In this document: in pieces, positions 1 to 6,125 of the stretch
Layout of the letters: the number at the start of each line of letters is the position of its first letter
Position numbering within the stretch: position 1 is the first letter of the stretch
NCBI GenBank assembly: GCA_903845455.1
Contig: CAIMXN010000074.1
Location: 1-6,125, forward strand
Source of the DNA: an uncultured beta proteobacterium
Lineage (GTDB): Bacteria; Pseudomonadota; Gammaproteobacteria; Burkholderiales; Burkholderiaceae
DNA length: 6,125 bases
Direction: 5' to 3'
Translations under genes and position numbers: made by a program
Notes under the pieces: model-generated
Told to the model about the DNA's origin: nothing
Seen by the model: only the letters and a program-made list of their open reading frames with translations
Database searches by the model: none

Positions 1-24
1 CAACACTCAGTCGTGAATTTAAAT

Positions 25-33
25 AAAGGAGAT
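25..33 (+). promoter_or_regulatory. Shine-Dalgarno of ald
   Basis: The sequence AAAGGAGAT lies just upstream of the ald ATG at 38, with its AAGGAG core ending 6 bases before the start. This is close to ideal complementarity and spacing and fixes the ald start. The 37 bases before the gene are too short to show a promoter or operator. Confidence 0.85.
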
Positions 34-37
34 CAAC

Positions 38-1156
38 ATGATTATTGGTGTACCTCAGGAAGTTAAAAATAATGAGTTTCGTGTGGGCCTTACCCCAGGA
101 AATGTTAATGGGCTCTGTAAGCAAGGCCATGCGGTGCTAGTTCAGCGTGGTGCGGGTGGACAGATTGGCTTAAGCGATGAGTCTTATCGAATTGCTGGAG
201 CTACTTTGATCAATAGTGCTGCAGAGGTGTATGGCAAAGCAGAGATGATCGTGAAGGTAAAAGAACCTCAAGCACAAGAGTGTGCAATGTTGCGTGCAGA
301 TCAAATTTTATTTACCTATTTGCATTTAGCGCCCGATCCAATACAAACCAAAGCATTGATTCATTCTGGGGCAACCTGTATAGCTTATGAAACCGTTACC
401 TCTATCCATGGTGCACTTCCTCTGTTAGCGCCGATGAGTGAAGTAGCTGGCAGGATGTCGATTCAAGCTGCAGCCACGCATTTAGAGAAAACCCACGGTG
501 GACTTGGAGTATTGATGGCAGGTGTGCCTGGAGTTGCGCCTGCCAAAGTAGTGATATTGGGTGGCGGTGTAGTTGGCCGTAATGCCCTGCAAATGGCAGT
601 AGGTATGGGGGCTGATGTTTGTATCTTTGATCGTGATATCGAGCGCTTGCGTCAGATTGATGCTCTGTATGGCAATCGTGTCCAAACGTTTTACTCTGAT
701 CCACTTTCAGTTGAGCGTGAGATATGTGTAGCGGATGCGGTGATTGGGGCAGTCTTACTGCCAGGTGCAGCAGCACCAAAGTTAGTGAGTCATGAATTGG
801 TGCGCAAGATGAAGGCAGGTTCAGTCGTGGTGGATGTGGCGATTGATCAAGGGGGTTGCTTTGAAACTTCTAAGCCAACCACCCACACCGACCCTACATT
901 CCTAGTGGATGGTGTGATCCATTACTGTGTCGCAAATATGCCAGGCGCCGTGGCGAGAACCTCAACCTTTGCCTTAACCAATGCAACCTACCCCTTTGTA
1001 GAGGTCTTAGCTAATCGCGGCGTGATGAAAGCATTAGCCATTGATCATCATCTGCGCAATGGCTTGAGTGTGCATCGTGGCGTACTTACTTCCGAGCCTG
1101 TAGCACAAGCTCAACGACTGGACTACATCCCAGCTGAAGAGCTTTTAGCTGTTTAG
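38..1156 (+). CDS. ald: Alanine dehydrogenase (NAD-dependent)
   Basis: This is a complete 372-residue cytosolic enzyme of the AlaDH/PNT family that interconverts L-alanine and pyruvate plus ammonia with NAD(H). Its length is typical of Ald (about 370 residues). Visible in the sequence: the N-terminal MIIGVPQEVK and FRVGLTP with R15; KVKEP with K75; YLHLAP with H96; the Rossmann glycine motif GGGVVG at 175-180, followed by the NAD-ribose acidic residue D199; VVVDVAIDQGG with D271; and NMPGAVARTST at about 301-311. R15, K75, H96 and D271 correspond to the substrate-binding and catalytic positions known in characterised Ald proteins. The start is set by a strong Shine-Dalgarno. No regulator gene such as an Lrp/AsnC member is visible in this window. 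The gene is not PntA, because it lacks the transhydrogenase context and ends at the usual Ald length. It converges with the DUF3501 gene, with 6 bp between their stop codons. Confidence 0.96.
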   Translation: MIIGVPQEVKNNEFRVGLTPGNVNGLCKQGHAVLVQRGAGGQIGLSDESYRIAGATLINSAAEVYGKAEMIVKVKEPQAQECAMLRADQILFTYLHLAPDPIQTKALIHSGATCIAYETVTSIHGALPLLAPMSEVAGRMSIQAAATHLEKTHGGLGVLMAGVPGVAPAKVVILGGGVVGRNALQMAVGMGADVCIFDRDIERLRQIDALYGNRVQTFYSDPLSVEREICVADAVIGAVLLPGAAAPKLVSHELVRKMKAGSVVVDVAIDQGGCFETSKPTTHTDPTFLVDGVIHYCVANMPGAVARTSTFALTNATYPFVEVLANRGVMKALAIDHHLRNGLSVHRGVLTSEPVAQAQRLDYIPAEELLAV

Positions 1157-1162
1157 TGGAGG

Positions 1163-1747
1163 TTAACTTAGATCAGAAACCAAGGAGGCTAGTGTTTCGG
1201 GTGCAAGGGTTTTGACATGCATGGGGTATTCCTTGTGGTCACAACCCACCATCATCTGAGCACCAGCCTTTAGAACTTTTTTCATATCCTCAGTAAGGTC
1301 AAAGCGCATGAAATGCACCGCTGAGGTTTTTTCTTCGGTAGAGCGTTCTAGATCTTCATCAGCAATTGCATAGATGCGTGGCTGACCTTCCACTTCAATA
1401 AACATCTGATGTTCAATGCCTACCAATTTTGCTAATGCAACTTTGCGATCTGCTTCATGAGGGTACTCCAACATCATTGTCGCTTTAAAATCGGACCCAT
1501 CAGGTACTAATGGGTTGTAAGCATTAAGCTCATCCTGAATACCTTCTTCTTCAAAGGTCTTTTCTACGCGCAACATTTCTTGTATTTGATAACGCATTAA
1601 AAATTCATTCTCAAAGATCATGGTGAGATGATCACCAAGATGAATGGTACGCAAGCGGCGCTCTGCAATGGCTTTTTCCCGAAAGGCAGGACGCTCTTTG
1701 TGATATGCCTCTAGGCTTAAGAGGCTATCGTGTGTAATTTTTCCCAT
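1163..1747 (-). CDS. DUF3501 family protein
   Basis: This is a 194-residue soluble protein that I recognise as DUF3501, a family of unknown function. Its N-terminus MGKITHDSLLSLEAYHKERP, the RYQIQEMLRVEK segment (52-63), the acidic run EEEGIQDELNAYNPLVPDG (66-84) and EKTSAVHFMRFDL (139-151) are the hallmark stretches. There is no signal peptide or membrane segment, and only one cysteine (C169), so it is unlikely to hold an iron-sulfur cluster itself. It is the second gene of a minus-strand operon, starting 33 bp after the stop of the GlpC-like Fe-S protein. A modest AGGA (1758-1761) lies 10 bases before the ATG. DUF3501 genes commonly accompany this Fe-S protein family, often with rubrerythrin, so a redox or oxidative-stress role is a reasonable inference but unproven. 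The family call is firm; the function is not known. Confidence 0.88.
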   Translation of the reverse strand: MGKITHDSLLSLEAYHKERPAFREKAIAERRLRTIHLGDHLTMIFENEFLMRYQIQEMLRVEKTFEEEGIQDELNAYNPLVPDGSDFKATMMLEYPHEADRKVALAKLVGIEHQMFIEVEGQPRIYAIADEDLERSTEEKTSAVHFMRFDLTEDMKKVLKAGAQMMVGCDHKEYPMHVKTLAPETLASLVSDLS

Positions 1748-1780
1748 ACTGCTATTTTCCTATTCTGTTAACTTCTAAAT

Positions 1781-3118
1781 TTATAAACCGTAGGCTTTTG
1801 CAAGCAAGGTCAGTGGATGCGCCATTTCTGCTTTTGGTAAGCCAAGCTCTTCCATACCTTGTTCGATATGGTGACCAGCAAGTTGACAGTCAGAGCTAAT
1901 GTAGTTTGGTTCTTCTTCAGCCATTCTTTTAAAGACAGGCTTACCAATCTTCATCGCCATTTCATGAAACTCTTTCTTTACCCCCCAAGTACCAGAGTGG
2001 CCAGAGCAACGATCAACCACGTTGACTTCTGTGCCAGGCACTAAGCGCAATGCCTCTGCTGTTTTTTGGCCAACGTTTTGCACGCGAGAGTGACAAGCCA
2101 TGTGATAACTGACGTGACCTAATTCTTTAGTGAAATCAGTCTTAAGTAAACCATCAGAATTGCGGGCCACGAAATATTCAAATGGATCCCACATGGCTTC
2201 TTTAACGAGTTGAGTATCTTCACAATCAGGGAACATTAATGGAAGCTCTTGTTTAAACATTAGTGTGCAAGAGGGGATGGGGGTTAAGATCGCATAACCC
2301 TCACGCGCTAACTTAGCGAGTTTTGGAATATTCTTTTCTTTATTTTCTGCAACAGACTCTAGATCACCCAATTCCAGCTTAGGCATACCGCAACAGGCTT
2401 CCTTGTCTACAAGCTCATATGGAATTTGATTGTGTTTGAGAACTTTAATCAGGTCTTGGCCAATACCGGGTTCGTTGTAATTGATATAGCAAGTAGCATA
2501 GATCGCAACCTTGCCTGGTGTTTTCTTGCCATCAATCACTGGAAGCTTCTCTGATTTTTTTGCAAGCTGAGGAAAAGTCTTGGTAGCGTACTCCGGAATC
2601 CAGGCGTTTTTATCAACCCCAAGCGCACCTTCCATGACGAGGCGTGCAAGTCCAGTGCTGTTCACTGCATTGACAGCTTGCGTCACAATCGGGATGCCAG
2701 CAAAGTGACCCAGCTTATCTGTGGAGGACAATAACTTATCGCGAAAGGTGGCTTTGTCATCTTTGAAGTTAACGGCCTTAGCGCGCAACATTAAATGAGG
2801 AAAATCAATATTCCAAGGATGTGGTGGCACATAAGGACATTTGGTCATGTAGCAAACATCACAGAGATAGCATTGATCTACTACCTTTTGATAGTCTGCT
2901 TTATCAACTTGTTCCATCTCCAAATCTTCAGTAGCGTCTACTAAATCAAATAGGGTGGGAAAAGAGCCACAGAGACTGACGCAACGACGGCAGCCATGGC
3001 AAAGGTCAAAGACACGTTCCATCTCATTTTCGAGATCCACTTTGTCGTAGAACTGCGGGTTTTGCCAATCTAAGGGGTGGCGGGTTGGAGCCTCTAAACT
3101 ACCTTCGCGAGTTGTCAT
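1781..3118 (-). CDS. GlpC-like (Fe-S)-binding oxidoreductase, two 4Fe-4S motifs and two CCG-type domains
   Basis: This is a 445-residue soluble protein of the heterodisulfide-reductase/GlpC-related class. The N-terminal third carries two ferredoxin-type motifs: C40-x2-C43-x2-C46-x3-C50 and C83-x2-C86-x2-C89-x4-C94-P. The C-terminal part has two cysteine-rich CCG-type modules. In the first, C210, C242-C243-G244 and C284 are visible. In the second, C342, C371-S372-G373 and C411 are visible, so the expected second cysteine of the pair is serine. Such proteins pass electrons between redox partners. Pipelines often label them glycerol-3-phosphate dehydrogenase subunit C, but no glpA or glpB is present and the protein is longer than E. 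coli GlpC (about 396 residues), so I give no glp symbol. It is the first gene of a two-gene operon with DUF3501. AGAGGA at 3124-3129, 5 bases before the ATG, supports the start. Substrate and electron acceptor are unknown. Confidence 0.88.
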   Translation of the reverse strand: MTTREGSLEAPTRHPLDWQNPQFYDKVDLENEMERVFDLCHGCRRCVSLCGSFPTLFDLVDATEDLEMEQVDKADYQKVVDQCYLCDVCYMTKCPYVPPHPWNIDFPHLMLRAKAVNFKDDKATFRDKLLSSTDKLGHFAGIPIVTQAVNAVNSTGLARLVMEGALGVDKNAWIPEYATKTFPQLAKKSEKLPVIDGKKTPGKVAIYATCYINYNEPGIGQDLIKVLKHNQIPYELVDKEACCGMPKLELGDLESVAENKEKNIPKLAKLAREGYAILTPIPSCTLMFKQELPLMFPDCEDTQLVKEAMWDPFEYFVARNSDGLLKTDFTKELGHVSYHMACHSRVQNVGQKTAEALRLVPGTEVNVVDRCSGHSGTWGVKKEFHEMAMKIGKPVFKRMAEEEPNYISSDCQLAGHHIEQGMEELGLPKAEMAHPLTLLAKAYGL

Positions 3119-3123
3119 TTGTA

Positions 3124-3129
3124 TCCTCT
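3124..3129 (-). promoter_or_regulatory. Shine-Dalgarno of the Fe-S protein gene
   Basis: Read on the minus strand, AGAGGA stands 5 bases before the ATG at 3118. It is a good ribosome-binding site and supports that ATG as the start of the 445-residue protein. Confidence 0.75.
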
Positions 3130-3184
3130 ATGCTGGTGGGTGACATTCATCACTATTTGTATGGTCGTAAGTGTAGGGCGCAGA

Positions 3185-3216
3185 GGCTTAATAGCCAAAT
3201 TGTATTAATTAACAAT
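3185..3216. repeat. Two short inverted repeats overlapping the candidate promoter
   Basis: GGCT-TAAT-AGCC (3185-3196) is a perfect 4-bp dyad. Three bases further on is ATTGT-N8-ACAAT (3199-3216), a perfect 5-bp dyad whose centres of arms are about 13 bp apart. Together they cover both elements of the candidate minus-strand promoter. They could be operator half-sites for a dimeric regulator. Arms this short can also occur by chance in AT-rich DNA. Confidence 0.25.
3188..3215 (-). promoter_or_regulatory. Candidate sigma-70 promoter for the Fe-S/DUF3501 operon
   Basis: On the minus strand a -35-like TTGTTA (plus positions 3210-3215) and a -10-like TATTAA (3188-3193) are separated by 16 bp. Each matches four of six consensus bases. 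Transcription would begin near 3181 and leave a leader of about 60 bases before the ATG at 3118. This is a pattern match by eye in AT-rich sequence, so confidence is limited. Confidence 0.35.
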
Positions 3217-3247
3217 ATTGATAGAAAATACCTAACTTACTGAATTT

Positions 3248-3823
3248 ATGGACCTTTCTGCATTAACGCTGTCAGCTGGGGTGGTTGCCTTAGCGGAAAT
3301 GGGTGATAAGACCCAATTACTCTCCTTGATGTTGGCTGCCCGATATCCCAAACAGGCTATAGCTATTATTGGAGGAATTTTCATTGCGACAATTGCAAAC
3401 CATGCCTGTGCTGCCTTTTTAGGTCAGTGGTTGACAACTTTTATGAGCCCAGAAGCCTTGAAATGGGTCTTAAGTCTGAGTTTTCTGGGAATTGGTTTGT
3501 GGTTATTGGTACCAGATCACATTGATGATGCGGCGGACTCTAAAGTGGCTGACCGAGCTTTCCAGGTATTGATGCTGACAGTCGGCCTGTTCTTCTTAGC
3601 CGAAATGGGGGATAAGACCCAGATTGCCACAATTGCCCTTGGTGCAAGGTATACCGATGTTTTCTCGGTAACGGTTGGCACTACTTTGGGGATGATGTTG
3701 GCCAATGCTCCTGCTGTTTGGATTGGTCAAAAATTTATCAAGCGCATGCCAATTAAGTGGGTGCATGCAGTCGCGGCATTCACTTTCATTGCGATTGGCG
3801 TTGCTACGCTAATCTGGAGCTAA
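3248..3823 (+). CDS. GDT1/UPF0016 (TMEM165-like) membrane cation exporter, probably Mn2+
   Basis: This is a complete 191-residue inner-membrane protein with about six hydrophobic segments (roughly 4-30, 36-58, 70-88, 105-127, 135-158 and 170-190), arranged as two homologous halves. Each half carries the family signature E-x-G-D-K-T: E17-M-G-D20-K-T22 and E119-M-G-D122-K-T124. The acidic residues of these motifs are thought to bind the transported cation. Characterised bacterial members such as Vibrio MneA export manganese, and eukaryotic relatives move Mn2+, Ca2+ and H+. The polar loop at about 89-103 (DHIDDAADSK) is the usual acidic linker between the halves. The start fits the family, since the first motif normally lies about 15 residues in, but no clear Shine-Dalgarno precedes the ATG. 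The gene is followed after 25 bp by pepN on the same strand and may be co-transcribed with it. Manganese as substrate is inferred from the family. Confidence 0.9.
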   Translation: MDLSALTLSAGVVALAEMGDKTQLLSLMLAARYPKQAIAIIGGIFIATIANHACAAFLGQWLTTFMSPEALKWVLSLSFLGIGLWLLVPDHIDDAADSKVADRAFQVLMLTVGLFFLAEMGDKTQIATIALGARYTDVFSVTVGTTLGMMLANAPAVWIGQKFIKRMPIKWVHAVAAFTFIAIGVATLIWS

Positions 3824-3827
3824 GCTC

Positions 3828-3832
3828 AAGGA
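3828..3832 (+). promoter_or_regulatory. Possible distant Shine-Dalgarno of pepN
   Basis: AAGGA sits 16 bases before the pepN ATG at 3849, which is longer than the usual 5-10. An in-frame stop at 3837-3839 and no start codon between it and 3849 make that ATG the earliest possible start, so the spacing is not explained by a mis-called upstream start. Confidence 0.4.
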
Positions 3833-3848
3833 CGATTAAAATTGCCTA

Positions 3849-6125
3849 ATGAAAACTGATCTGCCACAGAGCTTTCGTAGGCTCGAATACCACCCTCCAA
3901 ATTACACCTTCGGGCAAGTGGAACTCGATATCGCGCTGGATCCTGCGCGCACGATTGTCAAAAGTCGGCTTGAGGTATTACCAGGAAAAAGTCATGAAGC
4001 TGGAGCACCTTTGGTATTACAGGGGCAAGAGCTCGAGTTTGTCAGTTTACGCATCAATGGCGTGGCTCATCGTCATTTTGAATTAACACCAGAAACACTG
4101 AGTATTCATTCTTTGCCCAATGAAGGTCAAGATCTCTTTGTGGTTGAAATCATTTGTATTTGCGTTCCTGAGAAAAACACTTCCCTCATGGGTTTGTATG
4201 TTTCGAATGGTAATTTTTTTACGCAGTGCGAAGCCGAGGGCTTCAGAAAAATTACCTACTTCTTAGACCGTCCTGATGTGATGGCCAAATTCCGCGTGAC
4301 CTTGCGTGCACGTGAAGCGGAATGCCCAGTGTTACTAGTTAACGGAAATTTACTCAGCACTGAGAAGTTACCTAATGGTTGGCATAGCACCATATGGGAA
4401 GATCCCTTCCCAAAACCATCCTATTTATTTGCATTGGTGGCTGGCAAGCTGGAATGTATTGAAGAAACCATTACGACTAGTAGTGGTGCGAAAAAGTTAT
4501 TGCAAATCTGGGTCGAGCCACACGATCTCCAAAAAACCCGTCATGCCATGGATTCCTTAATTGCATCGATTCATTGGGACGAAAAACGTTATGGCTTGGA
4601 GCTCGATCTTGAGCGCTTCATGATTGTGGCGGTGAGTGATTTTAATATGGGTGCGATGGAGAATAAGGGCCTCAATATTTTCAATACCAAGTATGTCTTG
4701 GCGCAGCCTGAGACGGCAACTGATGTGGACTTTGCCAATATTGAAAGCGTTGTAGCACACGAATATTTCCATAACTGGACCGGTAATCGTGTAACTTGCC
4801 AAGATTGGTTCCAGCTCTCATTAAAAGAGGGTTTAACAGTATTCCGCGACCAAGAGTTCTCTGCCGACCAAATGGGTAGTGAGTCTGGTAGGGCGGTGAA
4901 ACGTATTGAGGACGTTCGTACTTTACGTCAACTACAGTTTCCAGAAGATGCGGGTCCTATGGCGCATCCCATTCGTCCAGATGAGTATCAAGAGATCAAT
5001 AACTTCTATACCGTTACTGTCTATGAAAAGGGCGCTGAAGTTGTGCGGATGTATCAAACCTTGTTAGGGCTTGATGGTTTTCGCAAGGGTATGGATTTGT
5101 ACTTCAAGCGACATGATGGTCAGGCGGTCACTTGTGATGACTTCTTAGCAGCGATGGCAGATGCAAATAATTGTGACTTAATGCAGTTTAAAAATTGGTA
5201 TAGCCAGGCTGGTACACCGCGGGTTAGGGTTGAGGAGCAATATGACGCTGCTCAAAAGCAATATCACCTCACCTTAAGCCAAAGCTGCGCGCCCAGTCCT
5301 GATCAAGCAGAGAAGAGGCCTTTCCATATTCCACTGAAGGTGCGCCTGTTAACTTCATCTGACGATCAAGTGGAGCAGTTACTAGAGCTTAAGGAAACAA
5401 AGCAATCTTGGACTTTTGACAATATCAATGAGCGCCCAGTTCTGTCGATTAATCGCAATTTCTCTGCACCAATTAATTTAGATTTTGCTCAAAGTGAAGA
5501 AGATTTGTTAATCCTGTTCTCAAGCGATGACGATGCCTTTAACCGTTGGGAGTCTGGGCAGAAATTAGCAATGCAAATGATTTTGGAAAATCGTTTGCCC
5601 GATGAGCAATTAATGAATGCCTACCGTCATCTCTTGATGGATTCTGAATTAGATCCTGCATTTAAAGAGCTCGCACTCACATTGCCAGCCGAAACCTATT
5701 TGTATGAACAATGTGCTAGCGTCGATCCACAGCAGATCTACAGCTCAAGACGGGCATTCCGTCGAGCATTGGCTAGTGGCTTGCGCTTAGAGTGGGCTGC
5801 TTTGTATCAACAAATGCAAACGCCTGATGGGTTTAAGCCGGATGCCATCAGTGCGGGTAAGCGTGCGCTCAAGAATTTGGCTTTGAGCATGTTACTGGAG
5901 GCAGATGCGCCGATCTGGTCTGCTATGGCAGTCAATCAACACCAAAATGCTGACAATATGACTGATCGCTATGCGGCTCTAGCTGGCTTGGTGATTCATG
6001 GAGCGAAAGCAGCAAAAGAATGCCTGGCTGATTTTTATCAGCGCTTTGCCGATGATCCTTTGGTGGTGGATAAATGGTTTGCTTTGCAATCGAGTCGCCC
6101 ACCAGTCGATGGCGCCGAGCCGACC
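3849..6125 (+). CDS. pepN: Aminopeptidase N, M1 family (3' end beyond window)
   Basis: This is a cytosolic zinc metallopeptidase that removes N-terminal amino acids from peptides in the last steps of protein turnover. I translated the frame from ATG 3849 to the window edge: 759 codons with no stop. Visible landmarks are QCEAEGFR (substrate-anchoring Q126 and E128), the exopeptidase motif GAMEN at 268-272, the zinc site H304-E305-Y-F-H308 with E327 after an 18-residue gap, and the transition-state tyrosine Y392 in FYTVTVYEKG. NMTDRYAAL near the end is also typical. By analogy with E. coli PepN (870 residues) the domains are N-terminal beta (about 1-200), catalytic (about 201-455), Ig-like DUF3458 (about 456-557) and the C-terminal helical domain (from about 558). 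About 110-120 residues should lie outside the window. Relative to my recollection of E. coli PepN, four extra residues fall near 341-347 (QMGSESG). No signal peptide is seen. Confidence 0.96.
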   Translation, partial: MKTDLPQSFRRLEYHPPNYTFGQVELDIALDPARTIVKSRLEVLPGKSHEAGAPLVLQGQELEFVSLRINGVAHRHFELTPETLSIHSLPNEGQDLFVVEIICICVPEKNTSLMGLYVSNGNFFTQCEAEGFRKITYFLDRPDVMAKFRVTLRAREAECPVLLVNGNLLSTEKLPNGWHSTIWEDPFPKPSYLFALVAGKLECIEETITTSSGAKKLLQIWVEPHDLQKTRHAMDSLIASIHWDEKRYGLELDLERFMIVAVSDFNMGAMENKGLNIFNTKYVLAQPETATDVDFANIESVVAHEYFHNWTGNRVTCQDWFQLSLKEGLTVFRDQEFSADQMGSESGRAVKRIEDVRTLRQLQFPEDAGPMAHPIRPDEYQEINNFYTVTVYEKGAEVVRMYQTLLGLDGFRKGMDLYFKRHDGQAVTCDDFLAAMADANNCDLMQFKNWYSQAGTPRVRVEEQYDAAQKQYHLTLSQSCAPSPDQAEKRPFHIPLKVRLLTSSDDQVEQLLELKETKQSWTFDNINERPVLSINRNFSAPINLDFAQSEEDLLILFSSDDDAFNRWESGQKLAMQMILENRLPDEQLMNAYRHLLMDSELDPAFKELALTLPAETYLYEQCASVDPQQIYSSRRAFRRALASGLRLEWAALYQQMQTPDGFKPDAISAGKRALKNLALSMLLEADAPIWSAMAVNQHQNADNMTDRYAALAGLVIHGAKAAKECLADFYQRFADDPLVVDKWFALQSSRPPVDGAEPT

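Larger units (their letters stand above)
3119..3247. other. Divergent intergenic region
   Basis: These 129 bp lie between the divergently transcribed Fe-S protein gene and the GDT1 exporter gene. The half nearer the exporter (about 3188-3230) is very AT-rich and holds a candidate minus-strand promoter and two short symmetric elements, listed separately. For the plus strand I see only a poor candidate promoter: TTGTAT at 3200-3205 and TAGAAA at 3222-3227, 16 bp apart. I find no small gene and nothing resembling the conserved core of the yybP-ykoY manganese riboswitch. Confidence 0.7.

Noticed and set aside
402..779. 125-codon open frame antisense to ald (and a shorter one at 482-685)
   Set aside because: It lies wholly inside a well-conserved gene, its translation is rich in His, Gln and Ser with no recognisable domain, and it has no supporting start signal. 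It is a shadow frame.
1859..2044. 61-codon plus-strand frame opposite the Fe-S protein gene
   Set aside because: It is fully antisense to conserved cysteine-motif coding sequence and shows no recognisable protein feature.
1781..3118. Naming the Fe-S protein glpC
   Set aside because: The cysteine layout is similar, but glpA and glpB are absent, the second CCG motif differs, and the DUF3501 neighbour points to another subfamily.
3119..3247. yybP-ykoY manganese riboswitch upstream of the exporter
   Set aside because: The region was read for the conserved core of this riboswitch and nothing similar was found. It is also mostly AT-rich and lacks the expected helices.
3517..3705. 62-codon frame antisense to the exporter gene
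   Set aside because: It overlaps the second conserved motif of the exporter on the other strand and has no domain of its own.
4375..4802. Short frames at 4375-4560 (+) and 4557-4802 (-) inside pepN
   Set aside because: pepN reads without interruption through this region, including the GAMEN and HExxH motifs, so these frames are by-products.
1..6125. CRISPR array, mobile element, or new defence system
   Set aside because: There are no regularly spaced repeats, transposase or integrase genes, or terminal inverted repeats. All long genes belong to recognisable metabolic, transport or redox families.

Overview
The window looks like ordinary chromosome from a low-GC betaproteobacterium. PepN reads like the betaproteobacterial form, and the moderate, AT-leaning base composition and the four neighbouring housekeeping or redox genes suggest Burkholderiaceae of the Polynucleobacter type. 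That placement comes from recognising protein sequences by eye and is not a computed result. I see no mobile element, CRISPR array, rRNA, tRNA or phage gene.

Layout: a complete alanine dehydrogenase gene (ald, plus strand, 38-1156) opens the window behind a near-perfect Shine-Dalgarno. It converges, with only 6 bp between stop codons, on a two-gene minus-strand operon. That operon reads, in transcription order, a GlpC-like two-cluster iron-sulfur/CCG-domain protein (3118-1781) and then a DUF3501 protein (1747-1163). A 129-bp divergent intergenic region (3119-3247) separates it from a plus-strand pair: a GDT1/UPF0016 six-helix cation exporter, probably for Mn2+ (3248-3823), and, 25 bp on, aminopeptidase N (pepN, from 3849). 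pepN is still open at the window edge after 759 codons.

How they work together: Ald links alanine to pyruvate and ammonia, and PepN releases amino acids from peptides, so both belong to amino-acid turnover. The Fe-S/DUF3501 pair is the least understood part. Its cysteine pattern implies electron transfer or an oxidoreductase subunit, but its partner and substrate are unknown. In many proteobacteria, as I recall, these two genes sit with a rubrerythrin gene; no rubrerythrin is present here. The GDT1 exporter next door may point to shared metal or oxidative-stress physiology, but this is inference from adjacency alone.

No wholly new system is evident. The observations most worth following up are the Fe-S/DUF3501 pair with its conserved-looking acidic segment, the CSG variant of its second CCG motif, the symmetric elements in the divergent intergenic region, and the missing Shine-Dalgarno in front of the exporter gene.
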